Origin: Nitrospira sp.
GTDB taxonomy: Bacteria; Nitrospirota; Nitrospiria; Nitrospirales; Nitrospiraceae
Reading direction: 5' to 3'
Length of the DNA stretch: 64,000 bases
NCBI GenBank assembly: GCA_029194675.1
Contig: JARFXP010000003.1
Coordinates: 698,069-762,068 of the forward strand
Positions 27,137-36,003 of this stretch are shown piece by piece. The position numbers were made by a program, and so were the translations under genes. Each line of letters starts with the position of its first letter. Position 1 is the first letter of the stretch. The notes under the pieces were generated by a model. That model ran no database searches. It saw only the letters and a program-made list of their open reading frames with translations, and had not been told where the DNA came from.

Positions 27137-27457
27137 TTGTCTGACGAAGCCGTCATTATTTTTTCGATAGTAGGAGCAGCTGCCTGCTACCAAGCCTTCG
27201 TCAGTTTCTTGGTGGTTAAGTGTCGATTCATCGAACCGAGGGCACGGAGGATCCAATTACTATTGATCTGGATTGTGCCATTGCTTGGGGCTTTAATTTG
27301 CCATGCCGTTGTTCGATCGCATGGACCTTCATCCCCGACTAACGACTCCATGGTTAGGCACTACGAAGAAGTAGATGAGTATGGTTGGCCGAAAAGCGCA
27401 AGACGGTACAACAATCAGAGGATTGATAATCCTGTCGAGGGAGAAGGAGACGAATAG
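27137..27457 (+). CDS. Small membrane protein
   Basis: A 106-residue protein beginning with TTG at 27137, preceded by TAGGAGA. Two predicted membrane helices (about 5-25 and 38-58) precede a hydrophilic tail. No family was recognised. It could be read from the recG-ppx transcript 16 bp upstream. The rare start codon lowers certainty. Confidence 0.5.
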   Translation: MSDEAVIIFSIVGAAACYQAFVSFLVVKCRFIEPRARRIQLLLIWIVPLLGALICHAVVRSHGPSSPTNDSMVRHYEEVDEYGWPKSARRYNNQRIDNPVEGEGDE

Positions 27458-27469
27458 TCGAAGGTGTAA

Positions 27470-27575
27470 AGGACTCCATTTCTATAGGTATCACCGATAG
27501 CCTTCGTTCCCGGTGAATTGCGCTCTCGGCGCGCCGCCGGGTTCGTCGGCAAGAGAACGGTGCCGAAATTGCCCC
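27470..27575 (-). pseudogene. Relic 3' end of a PqqD-methyltransferase gene
   Basis: On the minus strand this reads EPGGAPRAQFTGNEGYR and then a TGA where the intact gene at 29187-30677 reads EKPGGTPKVQFTENKGYRWYTQK. Similarity also continues a little past the stop codon of the intact gene. It is a partial direct duplication about 1.7 kb from its source, with no upstream part left. It lies between the small membrane protein and a truncated nucleotidyltransferase pair. Confidence 0.65.
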
Positions 27576-27629
27576 GGAGTGAGGAGTCTTGTACACTTCA
27601 AACAACGCTTCGAGTCGGAAACGCGGACT

Positions 27630-27827
27630 ATGCAAAGGTATTCCAGTCAACCAGATGATGAGCGGATTGCCGCCAATTTTCGCCAGGCCATCGAGTTGAC
27701 CGAACTCGGATTAGCTCTGCGTCGATCCGTGCTGCAACAAGATGAACCGCAGGACGATGACATGGTAAAAGTCATGCGTGAGATTCGACGCGCAAAAGAA
27801 CGAGCATGGCAGAAGAACCACTCTTAG
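27630..27827 (+). CDS. Small helical protein, possible antitoxin partner
   Basis: A 65-residue protein (MQRYSSQPDDERIAANF...), helical, with charged ends. It overlaps the start of the truncated nucleotidyltransferase by 22 bp. Short helical proteins directly before a nucleotidyltransferase ORF are typical of toxin-antitoxin-like pairs, but this family was not recognised, so the antitoxin idea is inference. The open frame extends upstream to 27513; that part overlaps a relic and is unlikely to be translated. Confidence 0.5.
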   Translation: MQRYSSQPDDERIAANFRQAIELTELGLALRRSVLQQDEPQDDDMVKVMREIRRAKERAWQKNHS

Positions 27828-27964
27828 CCCAGGCCCTCTCCACCATCATTAGTGAATTCAATCGCTGCGGTATTCAGTATGCGCTGGCTGGAGGCTGGGC
27901 ATACAGTGCGTTGGTCGAGCCACGCGCAACGACCGATATCGATGTCCGCTCTCGTTTCCACTAA
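27806..27964 (+). pseudogene. Truncated nucleotidyltransferase (AbiEii/DUF6036-like)
   Basis: Reads MAEEPLLAQALSTIISEF... followed by YALAGGWAYSALVEPRATTDIDV, the G-G-W and D-x-D signature of nucleotidyltransferase toxin-like proteins, and stops after 52 codons. Family members run to 150-300 residues, so the catalytic core is cut right after the metal-binding D-I-D. It is too short to be active. The 90-bp spacer after it shows no continuation. Confidence 0.65.
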
Positions 27965-28054
27965 ATCCGCATTTTCGTTTCATTGAGGGGCACATGTGTG
28001 GCAACATGTATTCCGAAACTTGAAGAGGCATGACAGGTCACTCGGGACGACAGT

Positions 28055-29119
28055 ATGTCTCTCAACATCAAGTCGGCAGTGAAAGCCGTGCTTCGATCCT
28101 GGACGAGCTATGCCTACAATCATTATGCTGACATTAGAGACGCCACGAAGATACTGAAGAGCATTGAGAGCTATCGAGGCAAAACGAGGAGTCGTGATAA
28201 GAAGTTATGCGATGACTATGCAACGGAGGTCCTCGGACATCGACACTTCGCTCCCTGGCTGTATGTTTATACGGCTGTTTCAGGCGGGTTCAAAGAAGGC
28301 TGGATGCCGGAAAACTACTATGGCTCGGTCGTGGTTCCCAAGCTTCAGGGGCGGTATGGAAGGGTTGCGGATCTCAGAGGCCTTAATACGGTCATGCTTC
28401 AGAGCGATGCCTTTCCGGACCTGCTCGCCTACGCGAACGGGATCTTTTTTGATACGGCCTACAGATTTGTCTCGCCGGACGCAGTTCAAGATAAGCTGTT
28501 CAAGAATCACGAGCGAGTCGTGTTCAAGCTCGATAACTCGCTCCAAGGGAAAGGGATACACTTTTTCACTCGCGAATCATTCAGCGTCGAAAAGATACAC
28601 CGGCTTGGGAACGGTCTGTTTCAACACGTCATCCAACCGCATAGGCTGTTTGCAACGTTCGTAAAACATTCCGTAGCGACCCTACGAATCACCACTGTGT
28701 ACAAGGATGATGGGAAGGTTTCCGTTCGAGCGTGTCACTTGAGAATGGGGAGTGGCGAGGAAACCCATGTACAAGTAAGGAGTCAGATCAGAGTACCGAT
28801 TCACATCGAGAGTGGGGCGTTTCATGACGTAGGGTACACAGCGGAATGGCTTGAGACCAGGGTTCATCCGACGAGTCATGAGACGTTTGCCGGGAACGTG
28901 ATTCCTGCTTTCAAGGCATGTGTTCGCACCGTGACCGAGCTGCATCAGAAAGCTCCGTACACCCGTTGCATAGGTTGGGATGTGACGGTCGATGAAGAGG
29001 AGAACGTCCGACTTCTGGAATGGAATGCGGAGCATAACGGCATTAAGTTCAGCGAAGCCACCCAAGGGCCTTGCTTTGCCGATTTAGGCTGGGAACGACT
29101 AAGAAAAGAGCGCTTCTAA
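28055..29119 (+). CDS. Sugar-transfer-associated ATP-grasp protein
   Basis: A 354-residue protein resembling the ATP-grasp family linked to sugar-transfer loci. Supporting signs are the VVFKLDNSLQGKGIHFF lysine/glycine loop, the ATLRITTVYKDDGKVSV central strand, and the C-terminal IGWDVTVDEEENVRLLEWNAEHNG with the acidic/Asn metal ligands. It probably forms an amide or ester bond on a carbohydrate or peptide using ATP. It ends 67 bp before the convergent PqqD-methyltransferase gene, and together they look like a small modification cassette. The substrate is unknown. Confidence 0.7.
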   Translation: MSLNIKSAVKAVLRSWTSYAYNHYADIRDATKILKSIESYRGKTRSRDKKLCDDYATEVLGHRHFAPWLYVYTAVSGGFKEGWMPENYYGSVVVPKLQGRYGRVADLRGLNTVMLQSDAFPDLLAYANGIFFDTAYRFVSPDAVQDKLFKNHERVVFKLDNSLQGKGIHFFTRESFSVEKIHRLGNGLFQHVIQPHRLFATFVKHSVATLRITTVYKDDGKVSVRACHLRMGSGEETHVQVRSQIRVPIHIESGAFHDVGYTAEWLETRVHPTSHETFAGNVIPAFKACVRTVTELHQKAPYTRCIGWDVTVDEEENVRLLEWNAEHNGIKFSEATQGPCFADLGWERLRKERF

Positions 29120-29186
29120 GCTGAGCACTATGACGTATCGCCTAGATCGAGCCGAGGCCGATTGAGAACGGTTGAGAACCACATTT

Positions 29187-30677
29187 CTACTTCTGCGTAT
29201 ACCACCGATAGCCTTTGTTCTCGGTAAACTGCACTTTGGGAGTCCCGCCGGGCTTTTCCAGCAAGAGCACTTTGAAGTCCTGAAGGCCGAACCAGGCAGG
29301 ATCGGCGAGGTCATGATAGTGGAGGCCTTGAAGCTTGGGGAGCATGTCACCCAAGGTCTGTTGCAATTCCTTCTCGGTATAGGCGCGCACGGCGAAGGGT
29401 CGGTTGATCGCCTGACAGAATCGTTGAATGGTATACGTGGCGCCAGTGCAGAGGACTTTGGTGTCCGACTTGAGTTCTAGAAACTGTGGGAGAGAAAGAT
29501 ACCGTTCTTGAAAACCGAGCCAGCGCACGGCCTGCCGCAGGTGGCTGTATTGAACCTCGTATTCTGTATGTCCCGGCAGCTTCACCGGCGCCGGCCATCC
29601 ATCCTCAATGCCGAACTCGGTGAGAAATGCTCGGCCCCCCGGTTTGAGCACGCGCCACAACTCGGCGACGAAGCGAATCGGTCCTAAGTTAAAGATCACC
29701 GATTCAGGCGGGTCGCTTTCGAGCGGAAGGCGAAGCCGTTTGATCCAATCCAGTGCTTCTTGGTGTTGTACGGTCTCTCCGACTCCGCACGTCAGCTCTT
29801 TTCTTCCCAATTGTACGGGTGTCATGTCCGCCATGTTCTCATTGTCGATCACGATGTCGATGGAGTGATCGGCGAAGGGGAGCGATTCGGCATTGGCCCT
29901 GGTGCCGGAGACATTCCAACCACCGGCTTTGGCTCGAGTGACTTGAAGTTTGAGGAACGGTTGCGCAATATCGAGCGACAGGTATGTGACTCCTTGTTTT
30001 TCAAAGGGCAACAGGTCCTTGCCAAGCTCCTGTGCGAGGTAGCCGAGTCCCCCGCCGATCTCCAGAAGGACTTTTGGTTTGGGATTGAACCAGCCCAGTC
30101 GCCTCAACTGCCGGATAAGGAGACGTCCATAGGTCAAGCCGGCCAGTGCTTCGCTCGGTTCACGGAAGAGATGTGAGACGGTGGTTTCGATCAGGTCAAA
30201 ATGACTGTCATCTTCCTCGCTTTGGCCAAGTTCGTGACGATGGAATTCTTCCAGGTGCTCCTCACCCTCGAACCCTTCCCGACCCGACCAGCTTTCGCGG
30301 ACCTGCTGCAGAAGGGTATCCCACTTGGCTTTGTGTCGATGGCCTCCTGGCGGGGCAGTCCCGAAATAGCAAAGGGAATAGTTTGGCGTGGCCCATCGTT
30401 CAAGGTGCCACGACCCCGGTTGCCCGTCCGGCCCACAGACCTTCGTGCCATATCGTTCGACGAGCGTACCGACAGTCGCATGGCCGTTCATTGCCTTGAG
30501 CATATCCAGGCCGGTCCGGTTCAGACGGATGAGCGGCAGGTTGTCATCAAGCGGCGCAAGCCACCATTCGTCCGGGTGATGGTGATAGGCGACGAGGTCG
30601 GGAATGTGCCAGGCAAGGAGGCTCAGGGCCTCTCCAGTCAAGCTCCAGGGTTCATGGACAGCGGCAGCGGGTTTCAT
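29187..30677 (-). CDS. PqqD-like domain fused to a methyltransferase
   Basis: 496 residues. The N-terminus (about 30-90, DEWWLAPLDDNLPLIRLNRTGLDMLKAMNGHATVGTLVERYG) looks like a PqqD-type fold, which in peptide-modifying systems binds a leader peptide. A class I methyltransferase follows (about 195-400; VLLEIGGGLGYLAQELG, RVLKPGGRAFLTEFG). The C-terminal 70 residues end in GGTPKVQFTENKGYRWYTQK, of which a relic copy exists at 27470-27575. The fusion suggests peptide methylation. No precursor peptide is visible nearby. The PqqD call is moderate; the methyltransferase call is strong. Confidence 0.75.
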   Translation of the reverse strand: MKPAAAVHEPWSLTGEALSLLAWHIPDLVAYHHHPDEWWLAPLDDNLPLIRLNRTGLDMLKAMNGHATVGTLVERYGTKVCGPDGQPGSWHLERWATPNYSLCYFGTAPPGGHRHKAKWDTLLQQVRESWSGREGFEGEEHLEEFHRHELGQSEEDDSHFDLIETTVSHLFREPSEALAGLTYGRLLIRQLRRLGWFNPKPKVLLEIGGGLGYLAQELGKDLLPFEKQGVTYLSLDIAQPFLKLQVTRAKAGGWNVSGTRANAESLPFADHSIDIVIDNENMADMTPVQLGRKELTCGVGETVQHQEALDWIKRLRLPLESDPPESVIFNLGPIRFVAELWRVLKPGGRAFLTEFGIEDGWPAPVKLPGHTEYEVQYSHLRQAVRWLGFQERYLSLPQFLELKSDTKVLCTGATYTIQRFCQAINRPFAVRAYTEKELQQTLGDMLPKLQGLHYHDLADPAWFGLQDFKVLLLEKPGGTPKVQFTENKGYRWYTQK

Positions 30678-30754
30678 GGCAAGCAGCTCTTGGCGATGAG
30701 TTCCAGCAGCCTACAGGAGCACTCAGCAATCGTGCAAGATGATGATCGGTGTAT

Positions 30755-31132
30755 TTACAACTGAGACGGTGTTGAGAGACCGTCAGTCACGACCAGCTGG
30801 CCTCGCATGATGGGATGGATCCCACAGTGATAGGGGTAACGGCCGGCCGGCAAGCTCGGCACAGTAAAGTGTCCTCCCGGTGAGACCGTTCCCGAATCGA
30901 ATAGGCAGGGGCTCTCGTCCTTCACGCAGTCATTGTGGGTGACGGTATGGTGGGTCGGTGTCGGATTATCCCAGCGAATGGGTGTGCCGCTCGCCACAGT
31001 GGCGGTGGCAGGAACGTAATAGGGTGATCCGTTCTCCATGAGAATCTGTGTGGTTGTCGAAAGGTTCAGGGCCGGCACACCCGCGCCGGCTCCGATCGTT
31101 AGGGCAATCGCCACGATGCACACTCGGTTCAT
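30755..31132 (-). CDS. Plastocyanin-like cupredoxin
   Basis: A 125-residue exported blue-copper-type protein. The signal peptide is about 20 residues. Ligands are visible: H61/H62 in the PTPTHHTVTHND loop, then C103-x2-H106-x2-M109 (YHCGIHPIMRG), the classical mononuclear T1 copper set. Two further cysteines may form a disulfide (C69, C76). It is probably a periplasmic electron carrier; the partner is not encoded nearby. Confidence 0.85.
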   Translation of the reverse strand: MNRVCIVAIALTIGAGAGVPALNLSTTTQILMENGSPYYVPATATVASGTPIRWDNPTPTHHTVTHNDCVKDESPCLFDSGTVSPGGHFTVPSLPAGRYPYHCGIHPIMRGQLVVTDGLSTPSQL

Positions 31133-31419
31133 GTCGGGGGGTAACCCTTGCCAGACGGTTTGTTCGTAAGAGCCGGGGACGACGACGATTCAGGCTCGTT
31201 TTCTCGTGGCTCCCGTCATAATAGCATGGGATTGAGGCGGAGCGTTCTGAAATCCTTCCACCTTGCTCGTCGGCTGGCAAGATCCTTCTCCTTTTGAGTC
31301 CGATGAAAGTCGGAAATGGCTGATCGATGGAAATCAAGATCGGGGTGGTTGCAAGAGGCTGTTCGTTCATGCTAGATGGAGGCCGTTGCGCCGCGCTGAA
31401 ACGAAGAGGAGGAATCGGA

Positions 31420-31884
31420 ATGGCGAACAAGAAGAAAAAAACCGTAGCGAAAAAACCGTCGCGGGCGAAAAAAGCTACACCGACGCCGAAGAAGAAAGCG
31501 GTCAAGAAAACGGTGAAAAAGCGTACGGCTGTCAAAGCGTCCAAACCGGCATCGAAGAAACGGACCGCCAAGAAAGCAGCCGGCAAAGCTGTGAGGAAGG
31601 CCGCGCCCAAGGCCAGCCCACCGAGCACATCAGCTAAGCAAGTCGCCGGTGAAGAGGACGTGACTCCACGCAAGCCTGTGGTGGCCAAACCAGCCATGCC
31701 TATGGAACCGGGGGAGGCCGATCTCGACGATGACGATGAAATCGTCAGCGATGACCTGGAGATGGAGGGTGAGATCGAAGAAGACGACGTCCAAGAAGAA
31801 TTGGATCTCGACGCCGATGACGACAGGGACGCGCTTATTGATAAGTCCGACGATTTGTTGGACGACGATTACCGACACAGCTGA
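31420..31884 (+). CDS. Histone H1-like protein with acidic tail
   Basis: 154 residues from the ATG at 31420, chosen for AGAGGAGGA upstream (the open frame from 31327 is not needed). About residues 3-75 are an Ala/Lys repeat with many KK and KKA units like bacterial H1-type DNA compaction proteins. A Pro-rich hinge then leads to a strongly acidic region from about 95 to the end (DLDDDDEIVSDDLEMEGEIEEDDV). The bipolar charge could allow self-masking of the basic arm. DNA binding is inferred from composition only. Confidence 0.75.
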   Translation: MANKKKKTVAKKPSRAKKATPTPKKKAVKKTVKKRTAVKASKPASKKRTAKKAAGKAVRKAAPKASPPSTSAKQVAGEEDVTPRKPVVAKPAMPMEPGEADLDDDDEIVSDDLEMEGEIEEDDVQEELDLDADDDRDALIDKSDDLLDDDYRHS

Positions 31885-32027
31885 TATCTCGTCCTTCAGT
31901 GATCGTCCCGGCCCTGTCTATAATGCCTCCCGTTCGATGCAATTGACCATTGGCGGAAGCAAGGGGCGTGAGGTCTGCATTCATCGCTTGTACGCACCGC
32001 CGTTGAAACCGATTAATTCCAGCGGCG

Positions 32028-33209
32028 GTGTCTCATTATCCCCAGAACATTTCGGCGCTTTCCCCTTGCAATACGGACAGAACCTTGCTTCGCCTCTGCT
32101 TATTTGGAACAGATGCCGGACTTTGGAAGCAGAGGTGGTCTCGTTGGTATGTGGCTTTGGCGCTTGTAAACGCCATTACGACAACCCCACCCGAAGCCGA
32201 TGCTGTGTGCATTGTCGAGGCACCTGCGAGTGGAATTGACGCTGGTCTTGTGCTCCATCTTTCGTCCACCTGTACGTCGGCTGAGCGAGAAGCCCATGCA
32301 GTACTTGGCGAAGTCATCATGGATGCGATCGCCAAGGGGCGTCCTGTCGATCTCCTTGGTGTGATCGTGCGCGGGGATCTTATCTTCGATCACCTTGCTG
32401 TACAAACAACGTCAGGTTTATCGTTACCTGCGTCGGAGATAACGAACCAACAAGATCGTGCCGGCGGCAACGGGCAGCGACTCGTTCGCGAGGCACTGAA
32501 TCTAAGAGATTCCGTGGTATTGGGCGCAGTGCGCCATCGGTCAGCTGACGGCATGCTTCGGTTTGAAGGACCTGTGAACTTTTCCCGGTCTCATTTCAGG
32601 GAGGGCGTAGATCTCTCGCGGTCAGTCTTCCAGGAACGAGTCGAACTATCCGCCGCCACTTTTGATAAGGAAACCTATTTTGTTCGGGGACAGTTCGCCC
32701 GGCAGATGGACTGTCGTGAAACCAAGTTTGGTTCCAGCACCAGATTTCATCAATCAACGTTTCGAGGTTCGGTGGACTGTACCGGTGCGCTTTTCGACGG
32801 CATGGCAGAATTTCTGGAAGTGACTTTCGAGCAATCGGCTACGTTTGCGCGATCGAGGTTCGGCCTGGGGACGGGATTTTCCGGGAGTCGTTTCAAAAGT
32901 CGGGTCAGTTTCAGTGAAGCGATCTTCAGCCGGGAGGCTTTTTTTGGGTTTGCGGCATTTGAAGATGAAGCGGTATTTTCCGCTGCCCAGTTTCTAGGGT
33001 CAGTGGATTTCTCAAACGCTGAATTCAGACAACAAGACGACCTGGCAAAGGCACGTTTCGATCAAGCACCGCGTTTAGCCCAAACAAAGCGGATTGAATC
33101 AGCTCAGCCTGCTGGTCTTTTTCAGACCAGGAATGGACAGTATGCTCTCACCTTAGCCTTTCTTATCGTGGCTGCCTTGCTTGTCGCATATGCCGTAAGA
33201 CTGAAATGA
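32028..33209 (+). CDS. Pentapeptide-repeat protein with C-terminal membrane anchor
   Basis: Up to 393 residues with uncertain start (GTG at 32028; an in-frame TTG at 32085 would leave a shorter leader). A hydrophobic stretch WYVALALVNAI near 40-51 could be a signal or anchor. About residues 178-345 form a long run of pentapeptide repeats of the F-x-x-(A/S)-x type (FEGPVNFSRSHFREGVDLSRSVF and onwards), which fold as a right-handed beta-helix. A final helix (YALTLAFLIVAALLVAYAV) would anchor the C-terminus. The function is unknown. It ends 82 bp before scpA. Confidence 0.7.
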   Translation: MSHYPQNISALSPCNTDRTLLRLCLFGTDAGLWKQRWSRWYVALALVNAITTTPPEADAVCIVEAPASGIDAGLVLHLSSTCTSAEREAHAVLGEVIMDAIAKGRPVDLLGVIVRGDLIFDHLAVQTTSGLSLPASEITNQQDRAGGNGQRLVREALNLRDSVVLGAVRHRSADGMLRFEGPVNFSRSHFREGVDLSRSVFQERVELSAATFDKETYFVRGQFARQMDCRETKFGSSTRFHQSTFRGSVDCTGALFDGMAEFLEVTFEQSATFARSRFGLGTGFSGSRFKSRVSFSEAIFSREAFFGFAAFEDEAVFSAAQFLGSVDFSNAEFRQQDDLAKARFDQAPRLAQTKRIESAQPAGLFQTRNGQYALTLAFLIVAALLVAYAVRLK

Positions 33210-33291
33210 AGAGTAGTTGAAGAGCATTCGAGTATCCCCAATATATAGGTTCAGGCTTGCCCGTTGCCCCATAAGTTGATATAACGACGTC

Positions 33292-34098
33292 GTGGACTCA
33301 CAGGCCGAAGATTTCGAACAAACCGAGCTTCCGTACCAGGTCCGCATCGAAAATTTCGAGGGCCCACTGGATTTACTGCTGCATCTCATCAAAAAGAATG
33401 AGATCAACATCTACGATATCCCAGTTGCGATGATTGCCCAACAATACCTCGAGTATCTGGAGGCCATGGAGGAACTCAACCTCAACGTGGCGGGTGATTT
33501 TTTGGTCATGGCAGCGACGTTATTGCAGATCAAATCCAGAATGCTGTTGCCGGTGGATGAGACGGCCGACGACGACGAAGATGGGCCGGACCCACGGGAA
33601 GAACTCGTTCGACGCTTGCTCGAATATAAGGCTTTCAAAGAGGCGGCACGTCAGCTCGACCAGCAGGAAACGGTGTGGCGCGAGATCTTTTGGCGTGAGC
33701 AAGCTCTATCAGTCGAAGAGGTTGAGGAGGATCTTCCATTAGAGAACGTCTCGCTGTTTGATCTCGTTGATGCGCTCAAGGAAGTGCTGGAACGGAATCC
33801 GAGCAGCCGGCTCATCGAGATTGTTCTCGACAATCTCACGGTTCGCGAGCGGATGAACCTCGTTCTGGAAATGCTCGAAGGCAAAGACTCGGTCTCATTT
33901 GCCGCGCTGTTCCAGGGATCGTGCCATCGAATGGTGGTCGTTGTGACGTTCCTGGCGTTACTTGAATTGATGCGATTGCGGGTTGTTCGTGTATTCCAAG
34001 GGGAAACGTTCGGACCGATTCTGGTTTCACGGACGTTCTCTTTAGTGCCCGATCCGGCAGAGCTTGATGATGTCGATGTAGAATGGAGGGGAGCATGA
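33292..34098 (+). CDS. scpA: Segregation and condensation protein A
   Basis: A 268-residue kleisin subunit of the SMC-ScpAB condensin, needed for chromosome segregation. The N-terminal YQVRIENFEGPLDLLLHLIKKNEINIYDIPVA is diagnostic; the acidic middle and C-terminal winged helix (FLALLELMRLRVVRVFQ) fit. The start is GTG at 33292. Its stop overlaps the start of scpB (ATGA). Confidence 0.95.
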   Translation: MDSQAEDFEQTELPYQVRIENFEGPLDLLLHLIKKNEINIYDIPVAMIAQQYLEYLEAMEELNLNVAGDFLVMAATLLQIKSRMLLPVDETADDDEDGPDPREELVRRLLEYKAFKEAARQLDQQETVWREIFWREQALSVEEVEEDLPLENVSLFDLVDALKEVLERNPSSRLIEIVLDNLTVRERMNLVLEMLEGKDSVSFAALFQGSCHRMVVVVTFLALLELMRLRVVRVFQGETFGPILVSRTFSLVPDPAELDDVDVEWRGA

Positions 34099-34892
34099 CT
34101 CCACTGATGGTGGATGTGGTTCATCATGTGCCGGAAGCCGACGCGATGAATATCGGAGAGATGAATGGATCCCCTCATGATCAGAGCTTCGATGACAATC
34201 TGGTGCAAGGCCTGGGCGAGCTCCAGGCGATTCTGGAGGCATTGCTTTTCGTTTCGTCCGAACCGCTGTCCTTGTCGCGTCTTGTGTCCGTGATGGGGAA
34301 CGTGTCGAAGGTTGAAGTGGAAGAGGCGTTACGAATTCTCGGTCAGGCGCTTGAGCAAGAAGGGCGCGGGGTGCGACTGGCTGTCGTCGCTGGCGGGTAC
34401 CGTCTTGTTACGAAGCAGGACTATGGCTCTTGGATCAAACGGCTGGACAAGGCCAAGACGGCGGCAAAACTGTCCAGATCCGCGCTGGAGTCATTGGCGA
34501 TCATTGCCTACAAGCAACCGCTGGTGCGGTCGGAGATCGAAGAAATCCGTGGGGTGGAAACCTCCGGTGTATTGCGTACGCTGTTGGAGCGAAAACTGGT
34601 GAGAATCGTCGGACGTAAAGAAGTCCCCGGCCGTCCAATCATGTATGGGACGACCAAATTCTTTCTTGAACATTTCGGCTTAAGCGATCTCTCGCAGCTA
34701 CCCCCACTTCGGGAATTCAAAGAACTGGGTGAGGCAGAACAATCACTTCTTCCGATGGAGGGAGGGGATGTTCTACCCGAGGGCGGGTCGATCGAGACGC
34801 TCACGGCAACTGAAGAACCGTCGGTGGACGAACAACTTCAAGCGCCTGTCCCTTTCGATGAGGTATTGGATCCTCTCCCTACCGCTCGGTAG
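34095..34892 (+). CDS. scpB: Segregation and condensation protein B
   Basis: 265 residues from the ATG at 34095, which overlaps the scpA stop and has GGAGGGG before it (an ATG at 34083 would add four residues). Two winged-helix domains follow an acidic N-terminal extension: ILEALLFVSSEPLSLSRLVSVM and ALESLAIIAYKQPLVRSEIEEIRGV are diagnostic. The C-terminal 60 residues are an acidic, low-complexity tail. It acts with ScpA and SMC. Confidence 0.95.
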   Translation: MTPLMVDVVHHVPEADAMNIGEMNGSPHDQSFDDNLVQGLGELQAILEALLFVSSEPLSLSRLVSVMGNVSKVEVEEALRILGQALEQEGRGVRLAVVAGGYRLVTKQDYGSWIKRLDKAKTAAKLSRSALESLAIIAYKQPLVRSEIEEIRGVETSGVLRTLLERKLVRIVGRKEVPGRPIMYGTTKFFLEHFGLSDLSQLPPLREFKELGEAEQSLLPMEGGDVLPEGGSIETLTATEEPSVDEQLQAPVPFDEVLDPLPTAR

Positions 34893-34972
34893 CCAACGAA
34901 TTTCCCTATAAGATCAGGATGGTAAGTCCCGTTTTCGGGCCGGCCTCCTGCTCCTTCACATCCGCTTGCCGC

Positions 34973-35851
34973 CTAGAGATTTAAAGCTCTGGGATCAGCC
35001 GCATTGGCGGTGCGGAGCGACCAGGCTAATCCGAGAAGTGAAAGCGTAAAAATAAGCCATTTCGATGGGTCGAAATTATACCAGCGGGGGCCGTTTCGGT
35101 AGTCGCTTTGATGGGTGTGGTGATAGTTGTGGTACCCCTCACCGAAGGTCAGCAGCGAAACCAGCCAGCTATCGCGACTGGAATCCGCTTGACTGTGCGG
35201 CTGGCTTCCCCAGAGATGACAAACTGAATTGATGCAAAAGGTCGAATTCAGCACGGCAAAGGTCCGACCGACGCCGGCCAGCATAAAACAGCCTATCCCG
35301 GCACTCAAACCACCGTAGAGAAAGCCCACGAGAAACGGGAATGCCAGACCTGAGAGGACGATCGGTGTGTAGTAGCGATGTTGCCACATCACGACCGGAT
35401 CTTGCCGGAGCCGAGTCGCGTATTTCTCATCCGAATAGCGCTGGTCGGAGAAGAGCCACCCGCAGTGGCTGTGCCAGAATCCTAGTCGAGCGTTGTAGGG
35501 ATCTGCGTCTTGGTCGCAGGCAGCATGGTGGCGGATGTGATCGGCTCCCCACCGCAGAGCTGATTGTTGCAGCGCCCACCCCCCGGCGATGAGTAATCCA
35601 GCCTTGACCCAATCGGGGCACATGAAACTCCTGTGCGAAATCAAGCGATGGTAGCCGACCGTAATGCCGAGTCCGGTGATGATGTAGAGGAAGCCAAACA
35701 TGGTCCAGTCGACCCAGGTGTAGCCATAGATGATGCCGAATGCCGGCACTCCGATAAGCGCGCTCCCCACAATAAGACTGAACAGTAATACCGTTATGTA
35801 GACGGGATAGGTACGCCTCAGCCCGCTGACGGATTGTGAAGCTGGTGTCAT
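34973..35851 (-). CDS. Acyl-CoA/acyl-ACP delta-9 type fatty acid desaturase
   Basis: A 292-residue integral membrane desaturase. Three His boxes for the di-iron centre are seen: HRLISH near 68-73, H-x-x-HH in HIRHHA near 105-110, and H-N-Y-HHTHQ near 240-248. About four membrane helices flank them. It introduces a double bond into a fatty acyl chain to tune membrane fluidity. No regulator is adjacent. It lies downstream of the lasso-like cassette, separated by a transposable-element remnant. Confidence 0.9.
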   Translation of the reverse strand: MTPASQSVSGLRRTYPVYITVLLFSLIVGSALIGVPAFGIIYGYTWVDWTMFGFLYIITGLGITVGYHRLISHRSFMCPDWVKAGLLIAGGWALQQSALRWGADHIRHHAACDQDADPYNARLGFWHSHCGWLFSDQRYSDEKYATRLRQDPVVMWQHRYYTPIVLSGLAFPFLVGFLYGGLSAGIGCFMLAGVGRTFAVLNSTFCINSVCHLWGSQPHSQADSSRDSWLVSLLTFGEGYHNYHHTHQSDYRNGPRWYNFDPSKWLIFTLSLLGLAWSLRTANAADPRALNL

Positions 35852-36003
35852 ACGTGATTACGCAGGAGGGAGTATGCGCTACCCAGTCAGATGTTGAGAA
35901 TGTGACGTAATTGTCATGCAGACATTTGGACTCGATGATCCGAGCAGTATCCTTTGGACACTTTACCAGGACATATCAGAAATAGCTACTATTGGAAGGC
36001 CCC

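Noticed and set aside
31730..32239. 169-codon plus-strand ORF across the end of the H1-like gene
   Set aside because: A shadow of the H1-like gene at first, then of the pentapeptide gene; no own start signal.
35874..35897. A seven-codon ORF (MRYPVRC) with a strong AGGAGGG upstream, plus strand
   Set aside because: Too short to judge; the purine-rich box probably occurs by chance between the desaturase and the mobile element.
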